Positions 53,129 through 62,683 are shown, counted from the stretch's first letter. The stretch is DNA of 64,000 nt from Desulfosporosinus hippei DSM 8344 (GCF_900100785.1 NZ_FNCP01000005.1:62001-126000), one strand, 5' to 3'. Program-made: numbers and translations. Notes: generated by a model from the sequence alone, not told the origin.

Positions 53129-55384
53129 ATGAAATGGCAGGCGACAATAATGTATCAAAAACAGGGATTAATTTATGATGACGTAAAAAAATGTGTTACC
53201 GAGGTTATTAATTATGTTGGGAAAAACGTTATTTTTAGTATACCTCTGGCCCTAGGAAAACCCGTCATATTCACAAATGAACTCTATCGGCAGGCAAAGG
53301 AGAACTCCGAGATCAATCTAAAAATCATTACTGCACTTACGCTAGAAAAACCTAAAGGACATACGGATTTAGAAAGGCGATTTTTAGGTCCTTTAGCAGA
53401 TAGAGTTTTTGCCGGTGTCCCAGAATTCGATTTCATCCTTGATTTCAGAGCTGGAAAGCTGCCAAAAAACGTTGAGATATTTGAATTTTTCAGCAAAGCC
53501 GGAGGATATTTAAATAGCCCTGTTGCTCAGCAAAATCATCTTGCAACAAATTATACCCATGCTATTCGTGACGCTTTAGCCTTGGGGGCAAATGTTTTCG
53601 CTCAGTTAATTAGTCCCCGTGAATTTAATGGAAAAAATATGTACTCAATGGGTTGTAATACAGATGTTTGTATTGCAGCAATAAACGAGTTCAAATGTTT
53701 AAAAGCACAGGGCAAAAAAGTTGCGATTATTGGAGAAGCCAATATAAATATGCCCTTTATGTATGGAGATGCCGTTGTTGAAGCTGATTCCTATGACATA
53801 ATTCTGCAAGGATCACAATTTAACTACGAGCTCTTCTGTCCGCCAAAAGATCCGGTTGCTCTTTCTGATCATATGATTGGTATCAATGTAAGCACCCTGA
53901 TAAAAGATGGTGGAACCATACAAGTTGGGATTGGGGCTCTTGGGGACGCGATTGTATCAGGACTCATTATGCGTAATGAACATAACGAATTATATCAAGA
54001 TGTCCTCCAAAAATCGGGAATTAAGCAACGATACAGGCAATTGATCGATAACTGGGGAGGTATAGGAGTTTTCCAAAAAGGGCTTTACGGTTCATCGGAG
54101 ATGTTTGTTGATGCCTTTATGCAGATGTATAAAAGTAAAATTCTAAAAAGAAAAGTTTATGAAAGCGTTCCCATAATGAAATTGATCAATGAAGGTAGGC
54201 TTGCTTCAGATCACATACCTCCTGACATTATTGATCAACTAATTACACTTAAAGCGCTTAACTCTAGGCTCTCTGAAGAAGATTTTAAGTTCCTTACACA
54301 GTTTGGCATTTTAAAGCAAGGCCTAATTTATGAAAATGGTATTATTCTTGATCAAGGTGCTCCGTATTCTACAGATATGAGCGACGAAAAAGGCCGGAAT
54401 CAAATTCAAAAGCTATTAGGCCAAGAATTATTAGGTGGTCAAGTTATAATTGGTGCATTCTTTGTTGGGCCAAAGGCCTTCTACCAAGCCCTTAATGATA
54501 TGAGTGAAGATGAAAGAAAGCTATTTGGGATGTCTGGGGTTGATAAGGTAAATCAGCTTTATGGAGGGGAAGAATTAAGAGCCCTGCAGCGAAAAGATGC
54601 TCGATTTGTCAATACAGGCATGGTATCAACTGTTCTTGGGGCTATAGCTTCAGATCAACTTGAAGACGGCCGAGTCATAAGCGGAATCGGAGGGCAATAC
54701 AATTTTGTCGCAATGGGGCATGCCTTACCCGATGCTAGAGTTATTATGATGATTAAAAGCACCAAGGGTTCAGGTAAGAGTCTTAAGTCAAATATTGTTT
54801 TCAGCTACGGCCATTGCTCCGTTCCCAAGCATTTAAGAGATATTATTGTCACAGAGTATGGTATCGCTGACGTTCGAAGCAAACCAGAAAAAGAAGTTAT
54901 TGCTGAGTTAATTAAGGTGGCTGATTCTAGATTTCAAAACAAGCTCTTAGATCAAGCAAAAAAAGCCGGAAAAATTCCCAAGGATTACGAAATCCCACAG
55001 GAATACAGAAATAATACTCCCGAAAAGATCACTGCTTTACTCAAACCATATCAGTCGCAAGGAATATTTCAACCATTCCCATTCGGGACAGATTTGACTG
55101 AGATTGAGATAGCTTTAGGAGGAGCGCTAAAAGGCTTGAAGAAACTTGCCAACGGTAACCGCCTGAAAATGGCTACAGGGTTAATAAAAGAGTTCTTTAG
55201 GCCTATTCCTGCATCTAGCAGACCTTACCTCGAGAGACTAAATCTTCAAAGGCCTTCTTCTATGAAAGAAAAAATCATGCGAAAACTAGTTATCTTCTCA
55301 TTAAGGAACAATAACATTTTTAACACCTTGACTCTTCATCATAAGTCAGCTTCAAATCAGGTAAAAGATCACCACGCACTTTAA
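53129..55384 (+). CDS. Acetyl-CoA hydrolase/transferase family protein
   Basis: 751 residues, longer than the usual ~430-500 of acetate or 4-hydroxybutyrate CoA-transferases and like the ~700+-residue bacterial subgroup. Family features: GLPxxLGKP-like IPLALGKPV at the N-terminus, IGIGALGDAIVSGL, FVNTGMVSTVLG, GIGGQYNFVAMGHAL, and the C-terminal VTEYGIADVRSK that carries the family-specific Glu. It should move CoA between an acyl-CoA and a carboxylate, or hydrolyse acyl-CoA; the substrate is not known. Start is uncertain: ATG 53150 has AGGCG 8 nt upstream and may be better than 53129. Followed by a clear terminator. Confidence 0.85.
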   Translation: MKWQATIMYQKQGLIYDDVKKCVTEVINYVGKNVIFSIPLALGKPVIFTNELYRQAKENSEINLKIITALTLEKPKGHTDLERRFLGPLADRVFAGVPEFDFILDFRAGKLPKNVEIFEFFSKAGGYLNSPVAQQNHLATNYTHAIRDALALGANVFAQLISPREFNGKNMYSMGCNTDVCIAAINEFKCLKAQGKKVAIIGEANINMPFMYGDAVVEADSYDIILQGSQFNYELFCPPKDPVALSDHMIGINVSTLIKDGGTIQVGIGALGDAIVSGLIMRNEHNELYQDVLQKSGIKQRYRQLIDNWGGIGVFQKGLYGSSEMFVDAFMQMYKSKILKRKVYESVPIMKLINEGRLASDHIPPDIIDQLITLKALNSRLSEEDFKFLTQFGILKQGLIYENGIILDQGAPYSTDMSDEKGRNQIQKLLGQELLGGQVIIGAFFVGPKAFYQALNDMSEDERKLFGMSGVDKVNQLYGGEELRALQRKDARFVNTGMVSTVLGAIASDQLEDGRVISGIGGQYNFVAMGHALPDARVIMMIKSTKGSGKSLKSNIVFSYGHCSVPKHLRDIIVTEYGIADVRSKPEKEVIAELIKVADSRFQNKLLDQAKKAGKIPKDYEIPQEYRNNTPEKITALLKPYQSQGIFQPFPFGTDLTEIEIALGGALKGLKKLANGNRLKMATGLIKEFFRPIPASSRPYLERLNLQRPSSMKEKIMRKLVIFSLRNNNIFNTLTLHHKSASNQVKDHHAL

Positions 55385-55398
55385 CCTTAGCATATAAA

Positions 55399-55440
55399 AA
55401 TTATCACCCTTCCATTTTTAAGTGGGAGGGTGATAATTCT
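55399..55440 (+). terminator. Terminator after the CoA-transferase gene
   Basis: AATTATCACCCT-T-CC pairs with GG-A-GGGTGATAATT around an 11-nt T-rich loop. It may also serve the converging Usp gene. Confidence 0.75.
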
Positions 55441-55487
55441 ATTCAGCCTTCAAAAACAAATCTTAGAAAGACACCAGAAGGCGTCTA

Positions 55488-55946
55488 TTATTGGGGACCA
55501 ATATAAATGGGACATTTCACCTTTTTAGACAAAGAATTAAGGTTGAATCTAAGGCCAGCCGTAGCAGCCAGAGCGGTTGCGTAAGGATTGGGCAGAACTA
55601 ATAAGGCGGTTTCCACTTCAGCGGTCAGCTCAACAATGACCTTTTCTGTCTTACCAATCTTTATTTCGGTTTCAACGTGCCCCCCATGTCCCTTGACCTT
55701 TTCAGTAACCTCCGCTAACACTTCTTGGGAGTGTTTATGAATTCCGTCTTCAAACCAATGAAAAAATCTCATCCTCGTTGAAGATGTATTAATCCATTCA
55801 TCGCCCAAAAAGTTGTTCCATCCTTCATCTAAAATGAAGACCGCCCTTAAAGGTAGCTTTAAAGCTAGAGACATCTCGGTTGCCATTTGACCAGCAGTGT
55901 CCGCAGAAGGTGAGCCATCGGTAATCAATAGAATTTGACCGTTCAT
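55488..55946 (-). CDS. Universal stress protein-like (UspA family)
   Basis: 152 residues. Starts QILLITDGSPSADTAGQMATEMSLAL, the Usp beta1-loop-alpha1 pattern. The typical ATP-binding G-x2-G-x9-G-S/T is not clear at the C-terminus (LPNPYATALAATAGLRFNLNSLSKKVKCPIYI), so nucleotide binding is uncertain. It closes the exporter operon (exporter, 37-residue protein, Usp) and may sense or tune the exporter. Confidence 0.75.
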   Translation of the reverse strand: MNGQILLITDGSPSADTAGQMATEMSLALKLPLRAVFILDEGWNNFLGDEWINTSSTRMRFFHWFEDGIHKHSQEVLAEVTEKVKGHGGHVETEIKIGKTEKVIVELTAEVETALLVLPNPYATALAATAGLRFNLNSLSKKVKCPIYIGPQ

Positions 55947-55965
55947 CGGAAACCTTCTTTCTTAC

Positions 55966-56079
55966 TTAAAGAATTAAAACCAGGATCATGACAAGGGCAG
56001 CACCAAAAATAGCTACTAAATCTTCGTGTTTATCATTACTAAATAATGATAATTGTTTTTCTTCTTTTTTCTCTGACAT
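55966..56079 (-). CDS. 37-residue single-span membrane protein
   Basis: Reads MSEKKEEKQLSLFSNDKHEDLVAIFG then a hydrophobic end (AALVMILVLIL). ATG 56079 has AAAGGAGG 7-8 nt upstream, a strong site. It lies between the exporter and the Usp gene with small gaps, so it is probably co-transcribed. A charged head and one C-terminal span suggest a small regulatory or accessory subunit of the exporter (inference). Confidence 0.75.
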   Translation of the reverse strand: MSEKKEEKQLSLFSNDKHEDLVAIFGAALVMILVLIL

Positions 56080-56124
56080 ATCATTACCTCCTTTAGAGTA
56101 TTAGTCCTCAATAGGGAACTAGTA

Positions 56125-57237
56125 TTAAAAGAGCCACAGCACAACGACCAAGGAAAGTGCAGCCTTCAGGAAACCTGCTACGGAACCGATAACCAATGGA
56201 GTTCCTCCGGCTTTTCTCATTTCACCAAAGGAGATTTGCAAGCCTAAGCCAGTAAGACCGATGGAGAAGAACCAGCTGTAAATGTCACGAAAAGCTTTTA
56301 GATCTGGCGAAACAGGATGAGTAGAACCAAAAGCACCGAAGGAAGTTAAAGTAACTGTTGCGATAAAACCAAGCACGAACAACGGAAATTTGCTAAAGAA
56401 GGTTTTTCCTGCACTAGCTGCAGTACCTACGGTTTTGTCATCCGACATACGCGCATAAAGAATCGTGATTAACAGAACAACTAGAGGTAAGAACACAACA
56501 CGGGTTAAGTTGTAGATTTCGCCTACTTTTAAGCTAATGGAAGGCACATCAGCGGTACCAGGGTCAAAGGCAAGGGCAGCCGCTAATACTTGTCCAGAGT
56601 TCAAGATACCGGTACCTGCCCACATTCCGAACTGCTCAGGGGTCAATCCCATTAAGTGTCCCAGGATTGGGAAGGTAAATAGACAAACAATTCCAAATGA
56701 TAGAATTGTGGCGATTGAGTAGGCTATATCTTCCCCTCTAGCTTTAACGGCAGGGGCAACAGCGACGATGGCGGATACACCACATACGCCGGCACCGGCA
56801 GCCAGACAAGCAGCAGAACCGGGATGCATATTGTACTTCTTACCGAGCCACATGGTGAAAATAATTGTTGAAAACATGAATGTTGCAATTAATAAGATCG
56901 AAGTAGAACCTAACGTAGCTAATTCGGCAAGACTATAAAGTGATCCAAGCAGAATAACACCCATTTTAATGAATATACGGGATGTTTTTACCCCTGCCTG
57001 AGCCCAAGAAGGAATTCCGATAGTATTTCGAATCACCATTCCAATGATAATAACTATAATAACGTGGTTGATTTTCAGTACATCCCCTAAGAATTTCGAG
57101 TTAGTTTTAATCCATCCTTCTAGACCAGCCCACTCACCACCTAAAGTTTTTGTCCCCATGGCTAGCAAAGCAATAACAAACATAAATAAAAGTCCGGGTA
57201 AAACTTTAACCCATTTACTAGCTGTGCTTTCGTTCAC
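56125..57237 (-). CDS. YeiH-family putative sulfate exporter (PSE family)
   Basis: 370 residues, about ten to eleven hydrophobic segments. The family core is clear: KMGVILLGSLYSL, then AAGAGVCGVSAIVAVAPAVKA, then GTGILNSGQVLAAALAF, NLTRVVFLP and GLTGLGLQISF near the end. This is the YeiH/UPF0324 family, assigned as putative sulfate or organosulfonate exporters mostly by context. GTG start at 57237 with GGAGG 8 nt upstream. First gene of the operon; a sigma-54-like promoter lies about 110 nt upstream. Confidence 0.9.
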   Translation of the reverse strand: MNESTASKWVKVLPGLLFMFVIALLAMGTKTLGGEWAGLEGWIKTNSKFLGDVLKINHVIIVIIIGMVIRNTIGIPSWAQAGVKTSRIFIKMGVILLGSLYSLAELATLGSTSILLIATFMFSTIIFTMWLGKKYNMHPGSAACLAAGAGVCGVSAIVAVAPAVKARGEDIAYSIATILSFGIVCLFTFPILGHLMGLTPEQFGMWAGTGILNSGQVLAAALAFDPGTADVPSISLKVGEIYNLTRVVFLPLVVLLITILYARMSDDKTVGTAASAGKTFFSKFPLFVLGFIATVTLTSFGAFGSTHPVSPDLKAFRDIYSWFFSIGLTGLGLQISFGEMRKAGGTPLVIGSVAGFLKAALSLVVVLWLF

Positions 57238-57347
57238 AAAAAATACCTCCTTTAAAAATTGACACTTCTTTTATTATTCTTGTCTAAATAACTTTACTTT
57301 ATAGCACCTACCTTCAATTTTGGTTTGATTAGTGTCACCAGATTCTA

Positions 57348-57365
57348 TTGCAATCCTTATACCAA
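57348..57365 (-). promoter_or_regulatory. Sigma-54-type promoter of the exporter operon
   Basis: Minus-strand TTGGTATAAGGATTGCAA has the GG-N10-GC spacing and TTGCA -12 element of sigma-54 promoters (consensus TGGCAC-N5-TTGCA). It lies between the NtrC-type activator gene and the exporter gene, pointing at the exporter. The -24 half (TTGGTAT) deviates from TTGGCAC. Confidence 0.6.
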
Positions 57366-57403
57366 TATTTCATAAGAACTATTAAGATATTCTATAATCT
57401 AAT

Positions 57404-57439
57404 CCCTATCCTTAAGGATATTCCTTAGGTGAAATAGGG
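57404..57439. promoter_or_regulatory. Nested inverted repeat upstream of the promoter
   Basis: TAAGGA-TAT-TCCTTA palindrome, flanked by CCCTAT and ATAGGG which also pair. It lies between the promoter at 57348 and the enhancer block at 57672. It could be a binding site for a bending or regulatory protein. No family assigned. Confidence 0.3.
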
Positions 57440-57671
57440 GTTGTAGGCTGTTCCTCCGGTATGAATTCCCTTTAAAGCTTGAACCTTGGATTAATAAGCC
57501 AATTTCAGAGGACTTTTTCAGTCTGTATAAATAAGTACTTTCTATGGATAAATTGTTTAAAAAGAAAAAAATGGCTCGAAAAGCCATTGTTATAAGCAGA
57601 AATATTCCATATTCCTATCAATACGATTGCCATCTAAAGATTTTTTGCTAACATCACCTATCGCCTAAACA

Positions 57672-57726
57672 TGACATAATGTCACGGTGACACATTGTCA
57701 CGGAAGAAACCGTGACAATGTGTCAC
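57672..57726. promoter_or_regulatory. Enhancer block: three TGACA-N3-TGTCA palindromes
   Basis: Three copies, at 57672-57684 (centre TAA), 57688-57700 (centre CAT) and 57713-57725 (centre ATG). Sites 2 and 3 also form a 17-bp perfect inverted repeat with a 6-nt loop. The third overlaps the TGA stop of the activator gene. Such dyads 100-350 bp upstream of a sigma-54 promoter are typical activator sites. No T-run follows, so it is not a simple terminator. Confidence 0.65.
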
Positions 57727-59153
57727 TGCACAATGTCGTCATTACCATAGGATTCGATTTTACGGTATAGATTTCTGACACTGATACCAAGAAGCTTTGC
57801 TGCTTGTGCTCTATTACCCTCTACTAACTTGAGTGTAGAAAGAATGTATAGTCTTTCAACCTCTTCAAGCATGGGGTAACCTTGTTTTTGAATTTGTGAT
57901 AGACATTGCACAAATTCTGATTCACATACTTTTTCCTGCTCACTCGGGGCTCTTTCTTGAAGAGTACCTTTATATTTCTCCGGCCATATATCTTGTGGAT
58001 AAATAACACTACCAGAGGCCAGAATCTGACCGCGTTTTATTAAATGAGCAAGTTCGCGAATATTACCGGGAAAGTCATAATCTAACAATATTTCTTTAGA
58101 TTTCTCGGATAATACATAAACAGCCTCAAAACCATCTCCCGGACTCACTGTGGATGTCTTCAGAAAATAATCCGCAAGAAGGAGTATATCGCTCTTACGT
58201 TGGCGAAGAGTCGGAACATCTAAAGAGATAGCATTTAAGCGATAAAACAAATCCTGGCGAAACCTTTCTAGATTCATTTCATTTTGCAAATCCCGGTTAG
58301 TGGCTGCAACAATCCGCACATCAACTTGGCGCAGTCGATTATCTCCCACTCGCCTAAATTCCCCGGTTTCCAAAAAGCGCAAGAGTTTAACCTGAATGGA
58401 TAGAGGCATTTCCCCGATTTCATCTAAAAATAAAGTACCTTGATCAGCCATTTCGACAAGACCTATTTTTTTACTTCCTGCTCCGGTAAATGCACCTTTT
58501 TCATGGCCAAAAAGTTCACTTTCAATGAGAGTTTCGGGAATTGCACCACAGTTTATGGGGATGAAAGCATGGTCAGCACGGTTACTCCAAAGATGAACAG
58601 CACGAGCGATAAGTTCTTTGCCACTCCCACTTTCTCCTCTAATAAGAACAGATTCATCACTCTGGGCTACTTTTCTAGTAATCGCTAAAAGGTCTTGTAT
58701 TAAAGGGCTTTCCCCTATGATCTCTATTCCTGGGGCTTGACGATTGAGAACTTCTCGCAGGCCTTTGTTTTCAACAAGCAATTTTCGTTGATCACAGGCT
58801 TTTTGAAGAGATATTTCCAGTTCTGCTAAATTACAAGGTTTAGTCAGATAATCAAAGGCACCTAACTTCATTGCCTCAATCGCAGATTCAATGGTTCCAT
58901 GCCCAGTTAGCATAATGATTTGCACATCCGGCTGCTGGACTTTGATTTGTTCCAGTAAATCAAGTCCGTTGCCATCAGGCAGCTTTAAGTCTAGAAGAAC
59001 CCCGTCGAAAAGATTTTCCTTACAAAGGTCTAAACCCCCTTGAATTGTTCCTGTTTCGAAGACCTCATACCCTTTTCGTCTTAATCGTTTGCTAATGACG
59101 GAACGCAACTCAGCTTCATCGTCAAGGATCAGTATTCGATGTTTATATATCAA
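57723..59153 (-). CDS. NtrC-family sigma-54-dependent response regulator
   Basis: 476 residues. REC (about 1-120; [13 protein letters not shown] with phospho-acceptor Asp), then AAA+ domain: Walker A GESGSGKE near 174, GAFTGA sigma-54 contact loop near 220, Walker [12 protein letters not shown] near 240, R-finger region, then a Fis-type helix-turn-helix ([20 protein letters not shown]). It activates transcription from sigma-54 promoters after phosphorylation by its kinase (59157, 3 bp away). Best target: the exporter operon just downstream, through the palindromes that overlap its own 3' end. Confidence 0.95.
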   Translation of the reverse strand: MIYKHRILILDDEAELRSVISKRLRRKGYEVFETGTIQGGLDLCKENLFDGVLLDLKLPDGNGLDLLEQIKVQQPDVQIIMLTGHGTIESAIEAMKLGAFDYLTKPCNLAELEISLQKACDQRKLLVENKGLREVLNRQAPGIEIIGESPLIQDLLAITRKVAQSDESVLIRGESGSGKELIARAVHLWSNRADHAFIPINCGAIPETLIESELFGHEKGAFTGAGSKKIGLVEMADQGTLFLDEIGEMPLSIQVKLLRFLETGEFRRVGDNRLRQVDVRIVAATNRDLQNEMNLERFRQDLFYRLNAISLDVPTLRQRKSDILLLADYFLKTSTVSPGDGFEAVYVLSEKSKEILLDYDFPGNIRELAHLIKRGQILASGSVIYPQDIWPEKYKGTLQERAPSEQEKVCESEFVQCLSQIQKQGYPMLEEVERLYILSTLKLVEGNRAQAAKLLGISVRNLYRKIESYGNDDIVQ

Positions 59154-59156
59154 TGC

Positions 59157-61289
59157 TTAACCACCTTTATAAGCAGGCAAAGTAATACTCACAGTAGTCC
59201 CTTTACCTTCAGTACTTTCTATAATTAAACGTCCATTCATTCGTTGTACTATCCCATAACTAACAAACAAACCCAAACCTGTCCCTTGACCCACCGGTTT
59301 GGTAGTAAAAAAGGGATTAAAGACATTTTTCAATTGACTCGGGGGTATACCCTGGCCATAGTCTTTGACTGTAAAGCAAATACTTTCATCAGTACGATAA
59401 CTCTCTATTTCAACTTGGGAATTAGCTGGTGAAGCGTCCAGAGCATTTGATAAAATATTCAACACCACTTGTTGCCATTCATTTTCATTACCTGCAATAT
59501 AAAGGCCAGGGTTCAGCTGTTTTTTAAGAGTTATAAATTTTTGCTTTGCTTTATATTCTGAAAGCTTAATCACCTGGGAACTTACGGCTCCAATATCCAT
59601 CATGCTAAAGGAATGCTGTCGCTTGCGTGAAAATTGCAGGAGTCCATCTGTAATTTGCTTACAGCGAACAATTTGCTCTGACGTAATTCTTAAGCTCTCT
59701 TTGATTTCGTCTATGTCTACTTTATTCGGTTCTTCATTTAAGCAATCCAGCAGTTCCTCACTATAGGCTGATACTATCGCTAAGGGATTATTAATTTCAT
59801 GCGCAATTCCTGATGCTAAAAGCCCTAGTGACGCCATTTTATCCGTTTCAATAACTCTGGACTCCATCTCAACCTGTTGTGTAACGTCTTCCAGTATAAT
59901 TAGGTATTCTGCTCCTTCACTATTCTCACTTGGGATTTGATAGTGTAACTGCCTAAGATATTTCCGTTCCCCGTTTAGAACGAAAGAGTTTAACCGTCCA
60001 CTTTGGAGAAATGAACAATCAAAGTCTTCTTCACCTTGAACAATGTCTTCACAGGAATGATTAAAATAATTAATCTCCCCGAACCATTCCGCAAAGGTTG
60101 GGTTCCACCATATAATTTGTTTTTGGCCATTTAACAAAACCATTCCTGCCCCAATGCCATCGACAACCGTTCTTAAAAGCTCCTTTTCCGCTTTAATGTT
60201 TTGATTCTTTTCATCTAACATTGCCATAAGTTGCTTAAACGAGTAGGCTAGTCTACCAATTTCATCTTGAGATGAATAGGGAATATCTGCTTGTAAGTCC
60301 CCCGTTACCTTAATCTTTTTGACTTGGGTTTCCAGGTCTTCTATGGGCTGTACAAGCTTTAATCCAAAGACAATACTTAGTATCGTCACCACCGCAATGG
60401 TTAGGAATAAAACTCCCCCCAAATTCCTGGCAAGTTCATAAATCGGCTCGTATGCTTCATTAACAGGCTGTTCGATAAATACTCCCCAATTAGGTTTAGC
60501 CACCCGAGCAAACGATCCAATGACTTTCCCTCCTTGATCACCTGTATACTCATTAGGAGGCTCCTCTCCAGTCAAAAAACTACGAACCGCTGGATTTTCC
60601 CTGATATCTTCTTGGCTCAAAACCCTGCTAAAATCCGTATGACCAATTAAGGAACCCTCTTCATCGACAAAAAAGACATATCCCTTATGCCCTATACGAG
60701 TATCTATATATTGATTAATCATTAGTTTTAAGTCAGCCTTAGCTTGAAGATATCCCAGGTGTTCACGAGTTTGCGTATCCCTTATTCCCAATGTGATAAA
60801 AAATTGCGGTCGTCGATCTTTAGAGAAAAAAACATCACTCACAGTATAGTGTTCAGGCATTGTTTCCGGCCCTACGTAGTCAACATTTGAAACAATACCA
60901 TCTGCTATAACTTCCCTCCGGGAAACTTGAACTAAAGCATTTAAATTTTTATCTAAAATCTTAATATCTTCTAAATAGGGTTCTTGACGCAATACAATAT
61001 TTAGGATTCCCTCTTGTTCTTTGTCCTTTCCTTTAATCAGGACAGTGGAGTTCACATCCGTAAGATTAGCCAAACTCTCGACAATATTTGTAATTGAAAC
61101 TTGAAGCTTTGTAGCTATGACCATAGACTTTTGTATGTTTTGTTCTCTAATACTATCTTTAAATTTGTATCTCACTGTGTTAAACGTAGTCAAGGAAATA
61201 AACACCATGGGGATGATCGACATTAAAATTCCAAAAACTAAAACTCTCGTTTTAATACGCTGATTCCAAGGCGTCTTTCCCGCTTTCAC
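59157..61289 (-). CDS. Membrane histidine kinase with dCache sensor, HAMP and PAS
   Basis: 710 residues. TM1 about 15-37, extracytoplasmic dCache-like domain (about 45-290; YLQAKADLKLMINQYI, GYVFFVDEEGSLIGH, VFIEQPVNEAY), TM2 about 290-315, HAMP, PAS (VVDGIGAGMVLLNGQKQIIWWNPTFAEWFG), HisKA (ASGIAHEINNPLAIV, His near 496), HATPase (NILSNALDA, DYGQGIP, GTGLGLFVS). GTG 61289 has GGAGG 6 nt upstream and overlaps the binding-protein stop (GTGA). It phosphorylates the adjacent NtrC-type regulator. The neighbouring binding protein may present ligand to the dCache domain. Confidence 0.93.
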   Translation of the reverse strand: MKAGKTPWNQRIKTRVLVFGILMSIIPMVFISLTTFNTVRYKFKDSIREQNIQKSMVIATKLQVSITNIVESLANLTDVNSTVLIKGKDKEQEGILNIVLRQEPYLEDIKILDKNLNALVQVSRREVIADGIVSNVDYVGPETMPEHYTVSDVFFSKDRRPQFFITLGIRDTQTREHLGYLQAKADLKLMINQYIDTRIGHKGYVFFVDEEGSLIGHTDFSRVLSQEDIRENPAVRSFLTGEEPPNEYTGDQGGKVIGSFARVAKPNWGVFIEQPVNEAYEPIYELARNLGGVLFLTIAVVTILSIVFGLKLVQPIEDLETQVKKIKVTGDLQADIPYSSQDEIGRLAYSFKQLMAMLDEKNQNIKAEKELLRTVVDGIGAGMVLLNGQKQIIWWNPTFAEWFGEINYFNHSCEDIVQGEEDFDCSFLQSGRLNSFVLNGERKYLRQLHYQIPSENSEGAEYLIILEDVTQQVEMESRVIETDKMASLGLLASGIAHEINNPLAIVSAYSEELLDCLNEEPNKVDIDEIKESLRITSEQIVRCKQITDGLLQFSRKRQHSFSMMDIGAVSSQVIKLSEYKAKQKFITLKKQLNPGLYIAGNENEWQQVVLNILSNALDASPANSQVEIESYRTDESICFTVKDYGQGIPPSQLKNVFNPFFTTKPVGQGTGLGLFVSYGIVQRMNGRLIIESTEGKGTTVSITLPAYKGG

Positions 61290-62290
61290 TGATAGCCTCC
61301 TTGTCCGATAACTTTATCTGCAAAATATATATATGCTTCTTCAAGAGAAATTCCTAATTTTTGCGCAACCTCCAGGTTAACCGTAAAACTTAACTTTTCC
61401 GCTGTTTCAACAGGGATAGACTTAGGAGAATACCCCATTATGATTTTGTGTACCATATGTGCGGTTTGAGCACCTTGATTGTAATAAGACGTCCCGTAAG
61501 AAGCAATACACCCTTTTTCTGCATCACTAGGGTAGACTCCAAATACCGGTAGGCCCTTTATTAACGCATAACTTGCTATCGCCTTTGTATGGGTTTCCAA
61601 AAACAATCCCGGCATAATAAGGAGAGCTTGGCTAGTTTTGCTAATTTCATTGACGATTCTAGGAATATCTTGTTCCATTGAAATATCATACATTTTGTAG
61701 CTAATATTTAACTCCCGAGCAGTCTGCGCAAGCCCCGGTTGAGAATCTTGAAATAAATTTGTACGCCCATCTCCCAGAACCGCAACTTCTTCAACATGAG
61801 GTATTAACCGTTTAAGCAGATCAAGCCTTTTGGCAATGAGTTCATAATGATAGTTATTAAGTCCAGTAACATTTGTCCCCGGGATTGCCTCGCTTTCTAC
61901 TAAACCAATTGCTATAGGAGAAAGTGCTCCCATGAAAATTATCGGCGGGGGATTGTTAAGTTTAGCTACCGTTTTTGACAGAGATCGTGTCTCTCCTTCT
62001 CCAGAAGCAACTAGTACATCAAATTTCTGGGATACTAACTTCTCAGCAAGTTGATCCATTTCTGCGTAGTCATTTGGGGCAGTCATTACCTCATAAACAA
62101 CATCTTTTCCCTCTTGATAATTTAAGTTACTGAGTTCGTCCCTGAGACCCTCAAACTTCTCTAAACGATCTTCATTTTGAGATAGAACACCAATTCTAAC
62201 AACTTTCTCATCAGCAATTGATACTTTACTCATATAAAAACCCGCTCCAACCAAGTACAATATATAAATAAAATAAATAACACGTCCCAT
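61286..62290 (-). CDS. ABC_sub_bind-type (PF04392-like) periplasmic binding protein of a three-component system
   Basis: 334 residues. N-terminal hydrophobic signal/anchor (about 5-20), then a type-I periplasmic binding fold: VRIGVLSQNEDRLEKFEGLRDELSNLNY, VASGEGETRSL, NPPPIIFMGALSPIAIGLVES, NVTGLNNY, PVFGVYPSDAEKGCIASYGTSYYNQG. No permease or ATPase is adjacent; instead it overlaps the kinase gene by 4 bp. It is therefore probably a ligand-sensing accessory of the kinase rather than a transporter part. ATG 62290 has GAGG 9 nt upstream; ATG 62305 is an alternative. Confidence 0.87.
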   Translation of the reverse strand: MGRVIYFIYILYLVGAGFYMSKVSIADEKVVRIGVLSQNEDRLEKFEGLRDELSNLNYQEGKDVVYEVMTAPNDYAEMDQLAEKLVSQKFDVLVASGEGETRSLSKTVAKLNNPPPIIFMGALSPIAIGLVESEAIPGTNVTGLNNYHYELIAKRLDLLKRLIPHVEEVAVLGDGRTNLFQDSQPGLAQTARELNISYKMYDISMEQDIPRIVNEISKTSQALLIMPGLFLETHTKAIASYALIKGLPVFGVYPSDAEKGCIASYGTSYYNQGAQTAHMVHKIIMGYSPKSIPVETAEKLSFTVNLEVAQKLGISLEEAYIYFADKVIGQGGYQ

Positions 62291-62577
62291 ATTCAAAGGC
62301 CTCATCTCAGTTTAATTATTATCTTTGATTAAACATAATAGTTTAAATCTCCTTCATTGTAACAGAGGCAGGAGAATATAGCACCACGGATTATATTTCA
62401 AATATTTTAATATAAATTAAAGAACTAAACTAATTTCTTAAATTATTACTTATAAAGGCGATTTAATTTTTTGATTTATAAATTTGACCTTTTGTTAATA
62501 ATGAACTATTTCAACGAGTCTTTCTACTAGTAAAGAAATTCTTACCCATAACTTCTCCCTTATCCTTTTAAAACGTC

Positions 62578-62619
62578 AAAAAAGAAGGATAGTTTCATCG
62601 ACTAACTTCCTTCTTTTTT
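62578..62619. terminator. Bidirectional terminator-like hairpin
   Basis: AAAAAAGAAGGA pairs with TCCTTCTTTTTT, extended inward by AGTT/AACT, loop about 9 nt. A- and T-runs on both sides allow termination on either strand. The rest of 62306-62713 shows only A/T-rich sequence, presumably including the promoter of the binding-protein operon. Confidence 0.6.
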
Positions 62620-62646
62620 CTTAGTAAACAATTCGAGGTTGAAAAC

Positions 62647-62683
62647 AGCTCCCTTAGAGACCAATAAGCACTCTAAGGGAGCT
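62647..62683 (-). terminator. Terminator of the ABC ATPase gene
   Basis: Perfect 13-bp stem AGCTCCCTTAGAG/CTCTAAGGGAGCT, 11-nt loop, then GTTTTC on the minus strand. Lies 30 nt past the stop of the ATPase gene. Confidence 0.85.

Noticed and set aside
57399-57587. 62-residue minus-strand ORF upstream of the exporter
   Set aside because: No ribosome site and no family; it overlies the inverted repeat upstream of the promoter.
57687-57726. Simple rho-independent terminator for the activator gene
   Set aside because: The stem is strong but no T-run follows, and a third copy of the same dyad lies just beyond, which fits protein-binding sites better.
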